Assembly (NCBI GenBank): GCA_963780345.1
Contig: CAWABU010000002.1
Span: 372,001 to 436,000 of the forward strand
DNA from: PALSA-693 sp963780345
Lineage (GTDB): Bacteria; Actinomycetota; Acidimicrobiia; Acidimicrobiales; Palsa-688
DNA: 64,000 bases
Reading direction: 5' to 3'
Shown here: in pieces, positions 8,772 to 20,217 of the stretch
Layout of the letters: every line of letters begins with the position of its first letter
Numbering within the stretch: position 1 is the first letter of the stretch
Notes under the pieces: model-generated
What the model was told of the DNA's origin: nothing
Seen by the model: only the letters and a program-made list of their open reading frames with translations
Database searches by the model: none
Translations under genes and position numbers: made by a program

Positions 8772-9899
8772 TCAGGTCGCCCGCAGTCTGGCCACCGCGG
8801 CCGGAACGGCGGTGGCGGCGAGATCCAACTCGGCCGGTGTAGTCGTCGCGGCCAGGGTCAGGCGGAGGCTCGACAGCGCTTCCTCCTTGGGAATGCCCAT
8901 CGCCAACAGGACCGGACTGGGCTCCAGCGCCCCGCTGGCACACGCCGCGCCCGCTGAGGCGCACACGCCGGCCTGGTCGAGCAGGACCAGCAGCGCCTCG
9001 CTCTCGACACCGGGGATGCGCAGGTGCAGATGACCGGGCAGCCTTGGCGTACTCGCTGCGGTCTCGATGGCACCGGGAATGGCGTGCGTCAGGCGACGGG
9101 CCAGGTCATCGCGCCCGGCCCGGACGCCGGTCGTGACCCCCGGTCGCGCCGACGAGGCCACGGTCACGGCCACCCCCAGGCCGACGATCCCGGCCACGTT
9201 GTGGGTGCCGCTCCGCAACTCCTGCTCCTGACCGCCGCCGTGCGAGATGGCCCGCAGGGCCGGGCGCCGTCTGGCGGCCAGCGCGCCAACCCCCTGGGGG
9301 CCGCCGATCTTGTGGCCACTGATGGCGACAAGATCGGCGTCGCGGGCCACGTCAGCCAGGTCGAGCCACGGGGCGGCCTGTACGGCATCGGTGTGGAACA
9401 AAGCCCGCGGGGCCCGGCGGCGGACCAATCGGGCGATTTCACCCAGCGGCTGGATGACGCCGGTCTCGTGATTGGCCAGCTGGACCGAGACCAGCGCCAC
9501 CTCACGGTCCAGCAGGAGGCGCAGACCCTCCAGATCCAGCAGCCCGTCGCTCTGGACCGGCGCCACGCGCACCTCCAGCCCGCTCGCCGCGGCCGCCTCT
9601 ATCACCGCGGGATGCTCGACCGCACTGACGACGACCGGTCCAGGCCTGGCCGACAACGCACCGAGCACGGCCAGGTTGTCCGCCTCAGTCCCGCCCGACG
9701 TGAAGATGACGCCGGCGGGATCGACGCCGAGGGCGGCGGCGACACCATCTCGAGCTTCTTCCACCGCGGCGCGCGCGGCTCGCGCCACCTGATGTGCCCC
9801 TGATGGGTTACCAAATCGTTCGGTCAACCAGGGGTACATCGCGGCGGCAGCCGCCGGGCACACCGGCCCGCTGGCGGCGTGGTCGAGATAGGCCAGCAC
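8772..9899 (-). CDS. Cysteine desulfurase (IscS/NifS family)
   Basis: This PLP enzyme removes sulfur from cysteine and here most likely feeds MnmA directly downstream. It has 375 residues. Visible features are HEMS-like VSAVEHPAV, the PLP-phosphate site FTSGGTEADN, the Schiff-base Lys197 in SGHKIGG, and the persulfide-carrying Cys320 in the loop SAGAACASGA. The GTG at 9899 is chosen because MLAYLDHAASGP is the canonical opening and a TATCCT box lies 8 nt upstream. It is divergent from galT. No iscU or suf scaffold gene is adjacent. Confidence 0.94.
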   Translation of the reverse strand: MLAYLDHAASGPVCPAAAAAMYPWLTERFGNPSGAHQVARAARAAVEEARDGVAAALGVDPAGVIFTSGGTEADNLAVLGALSARPGPVVVSAVEHPAVIEAAAASGLEVRVAPVQSDGLLDLEGLRLLLDREVALVSVQLANHETGVIQPLGEIARLVRRRAPRALFHTDAVQAAPWLDLADVARDADLVAISGHKIGGPQGVGALAARRRPALRAISHGGGQEQELRSGTHNVAGIVGLGVAVTVASSARPGVTTGVRAGRDDLARRLTHAIPGAIETAASTPRLPGHLHLRIPGVESEALLVLLDQAGVCASAGAACASGALEPSPVLLAMGIPKEEALSSLRLTLAATTTPAELDLAATAVPAAVARLRAT

Positions 9900-9913
9900 G
9901 GCTAGCCAGGATA
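9900..9913 (-). promoter_or_regulatory. Leaderless -10 box of the desulfurase-mnmA-ligA unit
   Basis: TATCCT (9908-9913) lies 8 nt before the GTG start at 9899, with no Shine-Dalgarno between. Confidence 0.55.
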
Positions 9914-10022
9914 CGACCCCGGCGGGTTTTGCCACGACCAGCTTGGCCGCGGGGCCGGAGGAAGTGAACAACATTTTGCATCGGCCGGCGCTACCGTCGC
10001 AGGCATGAGCAGTACGTCCGGC

Positions 10023-10035
10023 TACCCTGCCTGAT
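10023..10035 (+). promoter_or_regulatory. Leaderless -10 box of galT
   Basis: TACCCT (10023-10028) lies 7 nt before the galT ATG. A second box, TACCGT (9992-9997), lies 7 nt before an ATG at 10005 that opens a nine-codon frame (MSSTSGYPA) ending at 10034, just before galT. The two may be tandem starts. Confidence 0.55.
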
Positions 10036-11016
10036 ATGAGCCAGCTTCGGCTCGACCCGCTGACGGGTCGGTGGGTGGTGATCGCCGGAGAACGGTCCCA
10101 GCGACCCGGAGATTTTCTCCCCCGTCGCCTGCCGGTCGAGGACGATCCGGGCCGGCCGTGCCCCTTCTGTCCCGGCCACGACGGGGGCGCGTCGTTGCTC
10201 GAGACGTACGGTCCGGGCGGCGCCTGGCAGGTCCGGGTGGTGTCCAACCTGTACCCGGCATTTAGCGGCAACGAGCCGATGGTCGTAACCCATCTGGGCC
10301 CCGTGTACACCCAGGCTCCGGCTAGCGGTATCCACGAGGTCCTGATCCTGACGCCCGAGCACCATGCGAGCTGGGCGGACCTCAGTGAAAGCCACGCCGC
10401 CCTGGTGATGGAGGCGCTTCGCGATCGGATGGCCGCCCATGCCGCGGCCGGGGTCCGCTACAGCCAGGCGGTGGTCAACAGCGGCCGGGAGGCCGGCGCC
10501 TCCATCGAGCATCCGCACGGTCAGTTGTTGTCGATGCCGTTCATTCCGGGCGAGGCGGCCAACGAGCTGGCCGGCTTCGCCCGTTTCCAGGGCAACTGTC
10601 TGCTGTGCACGGTGATCGAAGCCGAGGAAGAGGCCCGGCATCGCGTGGTGTTCGCGGACGAGCGGGTGTCGATGATCAGCCCCTTCTGGGGCGGCACGCC
10701 CTACGAGCTTCTGATCGTCCCCCGCCAGCACGAACTTCATCTGCATCGCGCCGACAGCGCCGATCTGGCCGGGATCGGTCGTTCCGTTCAGCAGGCCCTG
10801 GCCGGACTGCGCTCCCGCCTCGGCGACATCGCCTACAACATCATGTTCCATACCGCTCCGTTCCGCCCGAGCGGCGACTTCCACTGGCACGTGCATCTGA
10901 TGCCCAAGATCTCGACCCGGGGCGGGTTCGAGATGGGGTCGGGAGTGTTGATCAATGTGGTCGCGCCGGAGCGGGCCGCGGAGGAACTCCGCGCCGAGGT
11001 GGGTGCCCCGGCCTGA
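10036..11016 (+). CDS. galT: Galactose-1-phosphate uridylyltransferase family protein
   Basis: GalT-family enzymes exchange UMP between UDP-glucose and galactose-1-phosphate; some relatives act on other hexose-1-phosphates. The 326-residue protein has the zinc pair Cys42/Cys45 (PCPFCPGH), the catalytic HPH motif (His159-Pro-His161 in ASIEHPHGQ) and a second HIT-like half ending FHWHVHLMPKI. The start is set by the -10 box 7 nt upstream. No galK or galE is adjacent; the nearest functional neighbours are the glycogen genes, so a role in sugar-phosphate supply is plausible but unproven. Confidence 0.88.
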   Translation: MSQLRLDPLTGRWVVIAGERSQRPGDFLPRRLPVEDDPGRPCPFCPGHDGGASLLETYGPGGAWQVRVVSNLYPAFSGNEPMVVTHLGPVYTQAPASGIHEVLILTPEHHASWADLSESHAALVMEALRDRMAAHAAAGVRYSQAVVNSGREAGASIEHPHGQLLSMPFIPGEAANELAGFARFQGNCLLCTVIEAEEEARHRVVFADERVSMISPFWGGTPYELLIVPRQHELHLHRADSADLAGIGRSVQQALAGLRSRLGDIAYNIMFHTAPFRPSGDFHWHVHLMPKISTRGGFEMGSGVLINVVAPERAAEELRAEVGAPA

Positions 11017-11075
11017 CGGGGCGGGAGGCCCACTGGGCGCCCCGGAGCAGGGGGCCGAGGGCCTGCAGTCGAGAG

Positions 11076-11258
11076 CGGCCAGACTCTGCCGAGTTGGTGC
11101 CTGGGGCCTGGCACCAGAAGCGGCCGGACTCAGGCCAGCCGGGGCCCGCGGCCTGGTACCCGAGAACGGCTGGACTCAAGGCCAGCCGGCGCCCGGGGCC
11201 TGGCACCCGAAACGGCCGGACTCAGGCCAGCCGGGGCCCGCGGCCTGGTACCCGAGAA
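11076..11258. repeat. 46-bp palindromic tandem repeat between convergent genes
   Basis: Three 46-bp units (11121-11166, 11167-11212, 11213-11258) are followed by a partial unit and preceded by one diverged 45-bp unit (11076-11120). Units 1 and 3 are identical. Each unit holds an inverted repeat (CAGGCC ... GGCCTG; TGGTGCC ... GGCACCA in the diverged one). The array lies exactly between the ends of galT and the L,D-transpeptidase gene, so it may act as a two-way terminator or REP-like block. Confidence 0.85.
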
Positions 11259-11267
11259 CGGCTGGAC

Positions 11268-12572
11268 TCAGGTGAGGGCGTGCACCGAGGCTGGCGTCCA
11301 CTGGCTCCACGGAGTGGACCAGTCCATGACACCGTGATCGCCCTGTACGGCCGGCCGGGGGCTGCCGACCACCTCGACCACATCGCCGACCCGGCTGAAG
11401 TTGTAGAAGCTCAAGGCGTTGGCGGGGGAGACGTTGACGCAGCCATGCGACACGTTGGTCACGCCCTGGGACCCCACCGACCAGGGGGCGGCGTGCACGT
11501 ACTCACCGCTGTCGGAGATGTGCACGTCGTCGTAGACCAGTTCGTCGTAGCCGTTGGGCGAGTTGACGGGGATACCGACCGTGGCGGAGTCCATCCGAAC
11601 GACACTCGCTCGATCGAGGACGATGTGGACACCAGCCATGGTGGGGTACTGCTGGCGGCCGCCACTGATCGGGTAGGTCGCCACGTGCACCCCGTTCTCG
11701 GTAACGGTCATCTTGTCGGTCTGCAGGTTCGCCACCGAAATCCTGCTGGCGCCAATAGTGAAACTGTCCGAGAGTTGCCCGCTTCCCCACCGTCCGTTGG
11801 TGGCGTTCCATCCGTCGAGGTCGGCCTTGACCGTGACCCGCTCACCGGTCGGCCAGAACGACGCCGGCCGGAAATGGAGCTCGTGGTCACTGAACCAGTA
11901 CCAGCCGCCGGGGACCGGCCTCGACATGCTGACCGATATATGTGACAGAACCGCCTTTCGGGCCGCAGCAGTGTCCACGTAATGGTTGAACGTGAACACG
12001 ATGGGCTGGCCGACCCCCACGCGGAGCCCTGCGGACGGCCACACCGATGCGGTCACCAACGCGGTGGGAGCCAGGGTGCGAAAGGTGGTCGCCCGCTCGG
12101 CGGTGACGCCGTCGGCGCGCTCCACTCTGGCCACGACCCGGTAGCTGGTGGCGGGCTGCAGCGGACCACTCGATCGCCAGGTCAGATGCGACGCAGCCAG
12201 AGAGCCGGCCAACGCAGTGCCAGCCGTGTCAGTCACCCGAACGGAGGTCAAAAGTCCCGACGACGTCGACACCGCGACCACGGCGTCGGGCGCCACGCCC
12301 GCGGTCCCGCTCGGTGGGGACACCGTGAGAGCTGACGCCAGCTGGGTCTCGGCGGCCTGCAGGGCCAGGGCGGCGTCGGCGGCGGCCCTGGCCTTCGTGG
12401 CGGCCACCTCCGCCGGGCTCGGGGCGTGGTGAACCGGCCCCGAGCTCCCGGTAGCGACGACGGCCACCACCGCCGCCCCTCCCCCGATCAGCACCACGGC
12501 CGCGGCAATGGCCCACCAACGGGTCCACCACCGGGTGCGGCGACGAACATGCAGCCCACGGGAATCCACCAC
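11268..12572 (-). CDS. L,D-transpeptidase (YkuD domain), membrane-anchored
   Basis: L,D-transpeptidases form 3-3 peptidoglycan cross-links outside the membrane. The 434-residue protein has an Arg/Trp-rich N-terminus, one signal-anchor helix (about 21-41), a Pro/Ala linker, two Ig-like regions (about 100-175 and 180-270), then the YkuD domain with catalytic Cys378 in the SHGCVNVS motif and an upstream conserved His (in SGEYVHAAPWSV). This is the actinobacterial LdtMt2-like layout. It ends about 10 nt beyond the 46-bp repeats. Confidence 0.94.
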   Translation of the reverse strand: MVDSRGLHVRRRTRWWTRWWAIAAAVVLIGGGAAVVAVVATGSSGPVHHAPSPAEVAATKARAAADAALALQAAETQLASALTVSPPSGTAGVAPDAVVAVSTSSGLLTSVRVTDTAGTALAGSLAASHLTWRSSGPLQPATSYRVVARVERADGVTAERATTFRTLAPTALVTASVWPSAGLRVGVGQPIVFTFNHYVDTAAARKAVLSHISVSMSRPVPGGWYWFSDHELHFRPASFWPTGERVTVKADLDGWNATNGRWGSGQLSDSFTIGASRISVANLQTDKMTVTENGVHVATYPISGGRQQYPTMAGVHIVLDRASVVRMDSATVGIPVNSPNGYDELVYDDVHISDSGEYVHAAPWSVGSQGVTNVSHGCVNVSPANALSFYNFSRVGDVVEVVGSPRPAVQGDHGVMDWSTPWSQWTPASVHALT

Positions 12573-12586
12573 CGGGGCTCAGCCTA
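12573..12586 (-). promoter_or_regulatory. Leaderless -10 box of the L,D-transpeptidase gene
   Basis: TAGGCT (12581-12586) lies 8 nt before the GTG start at 12572. Confidence 0.5.
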
Positions 12587-12615
12587 GAGGCCTTGATGCC
12601 GGTACACCATCCGCC

Positions 12616-12727
12616 CGTCCATTTGGCCGCCCGTCCATTTGGCCGCCTGTCCATCTGGCCGCCTGTCCATCTGGCCGCCTGTCCATTTGGCCGCGTGCCC
12701 GGACGGCCGCTTGTCCATTTGGCTATC
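12616..12727. repeat. 16-bp tandem repeat
   Basis: About six copies of a 16-bp unit (core GTCCATTTGGCCGCC) plus a partial seventh fill the gap between glgB and the L,D-transpeptidase gene. Unit 6 is the most diverged. The period is not a multiple of three, so it is not selected as coding. I see no gene in 12573-12775. Confidence 0.85.
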
Positions 12728-12775
12728 TATCCGACCGGCGGAGTGCCCCACGCAGCTGGCGGTGACGCCGGAAGC

Positions 12776-14978
12776 TCAACCGGGCGACAGCCACAGCACC
12801 CCGAGGGGAGGCAGGGTGACCGCAGCAGACCACGGGTGACCGTGCCAGGGGAGCGGCTCCGCTTCCACCGCGCCGTAGTTGCCGACCCCGCTGCCGCCCC
12901 ACTCGACGGCATCGGTATTGAGGACCTCCCGCCATCGGCCAGGGACCGGCAGGCCGACCCGGTACCCGGTGCGGATCACGGGCGTCAGATTGGCGAGGCA
13001 GGCCACGGTTTCGCCGGTTGCTCCGTCGGCGCGACGGCGCATGAATGACAGCACGCTCTGGTCCGCGTCGTTGGCGTCGATCCATGCGAACCCGGCCGGA
13101 TCGACATCGTCCTCCCACAAGGCGGGGAACTCCCGATAGACCTTATTGAGAGCCTGCACCATGTGGCGGAGGCGTCGATGGTCGATCCAGTCGTCAAGGA
13201 TCCACCAATCCAGCTCGCGCTCGTGGCTCCACTCCCGCTCCTGGGCCAGCTCGCCGCCCATAAACAAGAGCTGTTTGCCCGGGTGGGCCCACATCCAGGC
13301 GTACAACGCCCGGAGATTGGCCAGCTGCTGCCAGCGATCGCCGGGCATCTTGTTGAGGAGCGAGCCCTTCCCGTGGACCACCTCGTCGTGGGACAGCGGG
13401 AGGATGAAATTCTCGGTCCAGGCGTAGAGCAGCCCGAAGGTGAGCTCGCCATGACGGAAACGGCGATACACGGGATCGTGGTGGAAGTAGTCCAGGGTGT
13501 CGTGCATCCAGCCCATGTTCCACTTGAAGCCGAAACCGAGGCCACCCAGGTACGTGGGCCTCGACACGCCGGGCCAGGCCGTGGATTCCTCCGCGATGAC
13601 GGTGGCGCCCGGACAGAGGCCGAAGACCACCTCGTTCACCTCTTTGACAAAAGCGACGGCGTCCAGGTTCTCGCGTCCGCCAAAGCGGTTCGGCACCCAC
13701 TCGCCTTCCGAACGGGAGTAATCCAGATACAGCATCGAGGCCACCGCGTCGACCCGCAACGCATCGATGTGGAACTGCTCGATCCAGTAGAGGGCATTGG
13801 CCACGAGAAAGTTGCGGACCTCATTGCGCCCGAAGTTGAAGACCAGAGTGCCCCAGTCCGGGATGTTCGCCCTGACGGGGGTCGGCGTGCTCATAGAGGG
13901 CGGTCCCGTCGAAGCGCGCCAGGGCGAACTCGTCGCGGGGAAAATGGGCCGGCACCCAGTCCAGGATCACCCCGATGCCCCGCTGGTGCAGAGCGTCGAC
14001 GAGGGCCCGGAAGTCGTCTGGAATCCCAAAACGCGACGTCGGCGCGTAATAGCCGGAGACCTGATAACCCCACGATCCGGTGAAGGGGTGTTCCGCGACC
14101 GGCATGAGCTCCACGTGGGTGAATCCCATCTCGGCCACATAGTCAGGGAGCTGCTCAGCCAGCTCGAGGTAGGTGAGCGGCCGGGTGCTGCCGTCCTCCT
14201 GCCGGTGGTGACGCCACGACCCCAGATGGACCTCGTAGGCCGCCAGCGGGACCCGGAGGGGATTCGTGCCGGCCCGGGTCGCCAGCCAGGAGCCGTCCTT
14301 CCATTCGTGGGCGGGTTCGGGCACCACGACGCTGGCCGTGGCAGGAGGCGGCTCCAGGGCGGACGCCATCGGATCGGTCTTCAGGATCAGCCGTCCGGCC
14401 GCGGTGACCAGCTCGTATTTGTACCGCGCCGCCGGGGCCACTCCCGGGATGAAGAGCTCCCACACTCCTGACGACCCGAGCAGCCGCATGGGGTGAACGC
14501 GGCCGTCCCAGTAGTTCCAGTCCCCCACCACCCGCACCGCTTTGGCGTTCGGCGCCCACACCGCGAAGGAGACGCCCGCCAGGCCGTCGTGGACCCGGGA
14601 GTGCGCTCCCAGCACCTCCCACAGCCGGCGATGCCGGCCCTCGCCGAACAAATGCAGGTCGAGTTCGCCGATGGTGGGCCACGATCCGTACGGGTCATCG
14701 AAGCGATAGGTGAACTCGCCGCCGTCGCCCCGGTAGGCCGCTTCCAGCTGATAATGGCCGATCCCGGGATCGATCGATCCTTCGTAGATGCCGGCCGGAT
14801 GCACCCGGGTCATATCGCTCGACGAGCCCTGAGCCGGCGGTCCGGTGATCAGGCGCATGGCGGTCGTGTCAGGGCGATAGGCGCGCACCACGTCGCCGTG
14901 GCGACCGAGGACCCGGTGCGGATCGGAATGGTGGCCCCGGGCGATCAGCTGCAACTCCTGGCTGGACGGTGCCATCAT
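12776..14978 (-). CDS. glgB: 1,4-alpha-glucan branching enzyme, with a frame break
   Basis: GlgB introduces alpha-1,6 branches into the glucan made by GlgE. Two overlapping frames together cover a normal 733-residue GH13 enzyme. The first (14978 to about 13862) carries the CBM48 and N-terminal domains and GSWGYQVSGYYAPTSRFG. The second (about 13860 to 12776) carries DALRVDAVASMLYLDYSR, TVIAEEST and LSHDEVVHGKGSL, which contain the catalytic Asp, Glu and Asp. The join reads GEHP/DWGTLVFNFG and needs one base removed at CCCGG (13858-13862). The ATG at 14978 overlaps the mak stop (ATGA). It is the last gene of the glgE operon. Confidence 0.93.
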
Positions 14979-16350
14979 TCGTGCCCATCCAGCAGCTGAT
15001 TGATGGCCGCCAGCGGGAGCTGGGCCCAATCGGGCCGGTGAGCCCGCTCGTAGTCGAGCTCATAAAGAGCCTTGTCGAGTTCGTGGGCAAACACCACCGC
15101 CGGGGCCGACTCGGGACCAGGCAACAGGCTCCGGATCCCATCAACGCCCAGATAACCCTCCAGGAACGCCTGGCGGTTGTGGGCATTCCACGCCCGGGCC
15201 TGAGGCACCAGCTGGGCCATCTCGGACGCGGCCCGCTCCGTCAGGACGTACCGGGAGGCGTAGTCGAGGGACCGCAGCATGGCGCTCACGTCCTTGAGCG
15301 GAGAGGTCGGAGCGGTCCGCTCCGCCAGCGATCTGGCCGGTTCGCCTTCGAAGTCGAGCACGTACCAGCCGCTGTCGGTCTCCATCACCTGCCCGAGGTG
15401 GTAGTCCCCATGGACCCGGATCGCCGGGCCGGGATCGGACACGGAGCGGAGCCGGGCCAGCAGCAAGGCGGCCTGAGCCACCAGGTCGCGACCGGCCAGG
15501 TCGGACGCCGCCGCCAGCCGGCTGACGGTGCGTTCGAGGAGGATGTGCCATGCGGCAGCGGTGGGCGGGCCGCGGACGATCCCGAGGGTCTCGGCCAGCG
15601 CCAGGTGCATCTGAGCGGTCATCTTCCCGAGCCGGCGAGCGTCGTTGGCAAAGTCGCCGCCGGCCTCGGCTGGATGCTCGCACATGGAGTTATAAAGATC
15701 ACGGAGGGACGTGAGCGCCAGCGCCCAACCCTCCGACCCGCCCGCCAGGTACTGCTGGCCGAAGGCCAGGTCGTAGGGATCCTCGCGCCAGGTCACGAGC
15801 GGCAGGGCCACATGGTCGAAGCCCGCATCCGCCAACGCCGACGTCACCTCGACGTCAGGGTTCCGGCCTTCGTGCAGCCGGCGGTACAGCTTGAAGATCA
15901 GGCGGTCGTCAAACACCAACGACGTGTTGGACTGCTCGGCGCTCATCGGACGGGCCAGGGTGGCGGTTTGGGCGCCATCGCTCGCCACCTCCAAGAGGAC
16001 GCGGGCGAGCTCGCTGTCGAGGGCCGCGTCGTAGAAATAGGCCGCGTCCACCGTGCCGAGCACCGCCTCCTCGCGGCCGTGGAGGAACTCGGCGCGTTCA
16101 CCCGCCGGCCGCTCACCGATCAGCAGCTGGTAGTGCGTCCCGTTGACCGCGACCGTGGCGTGCCACAGCCGGTGGCCGTTGCCGCCGCCCCACAGCTCCC
16201 GCCCTCGTTCCACCCGCACCGACTCGGGGCGCGGCGGCTCCGTCCCGGCATACCACCGCTGGAGGCCGAGATAGGCGGGGATGAGCGGCTCGAGGCCCTC
16301 GCGCAGCCCGTTGCTCATGGGACCGGCCGGGTCATGGTCGGCGCCCGCCG

Positions 16351-16354
<4 letters not shown>
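14975..16354 (-). CDS. mak: Maltokinase
   Basis: Mak (Pep2) phosphorylates maltose from TreS to maltose-1-phosphate, the donor for GlgE. The 459-residue length fits mycobacterial Mak. The phosphotransferase-like core shows RVHGDYHLGQV (catalytic loop) and YVLDFEGEP (metal-binding Asp). The ATG at 16354 is set by its ATGA overlap with the treS stop; the frame is open 13 codons further upstream inside treS. The stop overlaps the glgB start in the same way. Confidence 0.95.
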
Positions 16355-18095
<1,741 letters not shown>

Positions 18096-18099
<4 letters not shown>

Positions 18100-20131
18100 C
18101 GGGCTTGACTCAGGTCAAGGACGTGAGCGACGCGGTACGCCGGATCGAGGCGCACGTACGGCGTCGGGCCAAGCCAGTGGTAGCGCTCGCCCGAAAGCTC
18201 GTCCAAGACCGGGTAGGGGCGATCGTCAGGCAGGGCCAGTCCGGCCCCATCCAATTGCAGCGTGGCCTCCTGGGTCCAATCTGGATCCAGATTGACGACG
18301 GTGAGCACGGTGTCGGTCCGGTCGTCGCTCACCTTCGAGTAGGCGATGATCGCCGGGTTGCTGGACGGGTGAAACCGAATCGACCGAAGTCGGTGGAGGG
18401 CGGGATGGCGGCGGCGGATGTCGTTGAGGGCGGTCATCAGTGGGGCCAGGCTGTCCGGTCGGTTGTAGTCCCGGTCCTTTATCTCGTATTTCTCCGAGTG
18501 GAGGTACTCCTCGTTCTGGTCGGAGGCCGGCAGGTTTTCGTAGAGCTCGTAGCCGCTATATACCCCATACGAAGGACTGAGGGTGGCCGCCAGTACCAGC
18601 CGCAGGGCGAACGCAGCCGGCGGCCCGAATCGCAATGGGCCCGACAGGATATCGGGGGTGTTGGGCCAGAAGTTGGGGCGCATGTAGTCCGCCACCGGCC
18701 CGTGGGCCAACTCCTCCACGTAGGCCCACAACCCCTCCGGGCCGTGCTGGGAGACCCTCCAGGTGAAATAGGTGTAGCTCTGGGTGAACCCGGCCTCGGC
18801 CAGACGAGCCATGATCTTGGGCCGGGTGAAGGCCTCGGACAGCAGGATCACCTCCGGGTGCTCCTCCTGGATCGACGCGATCAGCCACTCCCAGAACTCG
18901 ATCGGCTTGGTGTGCGGGTTGTCCACCCGGAACACGGCGACGCCCTGCGAGATCCAGTACCGCATGATCTGGCGGCATGCCTCCCACAGGGCGATGCGGT
19001 CCGACTCGGCTGCGGGCCAGAAGTTGATCGGGACGATGTCCTGGTACAGCTTCGGCGGATTCTCGGCGTGGGCGATCGTCCCGTCGGGGCGGTGGTGGAA
19101 CCACTCGGGATGGTCCCTGACCCAGGGATGGTCGGGGGAGCACTGCAGGGCGTAGTCGAGCGCCAGCTCCATACCCTGGGCCCGCACCTCGCCGACCAGC
19201 CCGGAAAAGTCCTCGAGGGTGCCGAGGTCGGGATGGATGGCGGTATGGCCACCGTCACGACTGCCGATGGCCCACGGGCTGCCCGGGTCGTCATCACCTG
19301 CGATGAGGGTGTTGTCGGGGCCCTTCCGGTCGGTGCGGCCGATCGGATGAATGGGCGGCAGGTAGAGCACGTCGAAACCCATGGCAGCCACGTCCGCAGC
19401 CCGAGCCGCCGTCGCCTTCAACCCTCCAAACGAGCGGGGGAAGAGCTCGTACCACGCCCCGAACAGGGCCAGCTCGCGGTCCACCCACAACGGCTGCGGA
19501 GCCGAGGTGGTCAGGTCATCGGCACTCCCAGGGCCTCGCAGGGCGGCCGCCACCGCTCTGCCGAGCGCCGGACCGACGCGGAAGGCCTGGTCGAGACCCC
19601 GATCGTCGAGGGCCCGGAGGGCAGCCGCCACCACAGGGTCGGAGGCCGCCCGCCGGAGCAGCTCCTGGCCCTCGAGGATCTCGGCGCCGATAGCCTGCCC
19701 GGCGTCCAGCTTGGCCACGACCTTGTGGGCCCAGGTGGCGTAACGGTCGGTCCAGGCCTCGACGACGAACCAGTGCGGCCCGATCTGTCGGGGCACGACG
19801 ATGGCCTCCCATTCGTCGTTACCGAGTGGCAAAAGTTCGGCTGTTGCTTCCGGACGATGGGGCGATTGGGGCCGATTCGGGGGTTGCGGCTGCGCCAAGT
19901 CGGACTGGCCCAAGTCGGACTGGCCCAACCCGGACTGGCCCAACTCGGACTGGCCCAACTCGGACTGGCCCGGCGGCCGGCGACCAGCCGGACCCGGCCG
20001 TCCAAACGGTCGTGGCCCTCCTTGAACACCACCGCAGTGACCCTCACCGCCTCTCCTACCACCGCTTTGGCGAACTTCCCGGGTGTTGGAGTCCGGGGGC
20101 GAAGGTCCTCGATCACCAGCCGTCCGGTCAC
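18096..20131 (-). CDS. glgE: Alpha-1,4-glucan:maltose-1-phosphate maltosyltransferase, with a frame break
   Basis: GlgE transfers maltosyl units from maltose-1-phosphate to alpha-glucan. The catalytic part is intact: FRVDNPHTKP (nucleophile Asp), LLSEAFTRPK (acid/base Glu) and TPDIL. The true N-terminus, MTGRLVIEDLRPRTPTP then AKAVVGEAVRVTAVVFKEGHD, is in a different frame beginning at GTG 20131. The two frames meet across a five-copy 15-bp repeat (19895-19969) that is open in both. One missing base somewhere between about 19850 and 19990 restores a protein of about 678 residues. TAGGTT 6 nt before the GTG supports this start. It heads glgE-treS-mak-glgB. Confidence 0.93.
19895..19969. repeat. 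15-bp tandem repeat inside glgE
   Basis: Five 15-bp copies (core TCGGACTGGCC) lie in the variable N-terminal linker of glgE. They read as SPSWA-like pentapeptides in one minus-strand frame and GQSEL/GQSDL in the other. Confidence 0.9.
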
Positions 20132-20217
20132 GTTGCCAACCTACCCACCCTCGCATCCCACGATCGCGATCGACAGATCACTGGTCTGGCCCAGTCCCGT
20201 CCCGTAGCTTTACGGCC
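20132..20217. promoter_or_regulatory. Divergent glgE / glgP promoter region
   Basis: An 86-bp gap serves both directions. On the minus strand TAGGTT (20138-20143) is 6 nt before the glgE GTG. On the plus strand TAGCTT (20205-20210) is 7 nt before the glgP ATG. Both imply leaderless mRNAs. Between them is a perfect 12-bp palindrome, CGATCGCGATCG (20161-20172), a possible shared operator. Confidence 0.6.

Noticed and set aside
18105..20207. A 700-codon open frame on the plus strand opposite glgE
   Set aside because: It is Arg/Gly/Pro-rich with no recognisable domain, and mirrors the codon structure of glgE; long antisense frames are expected at this GC content.
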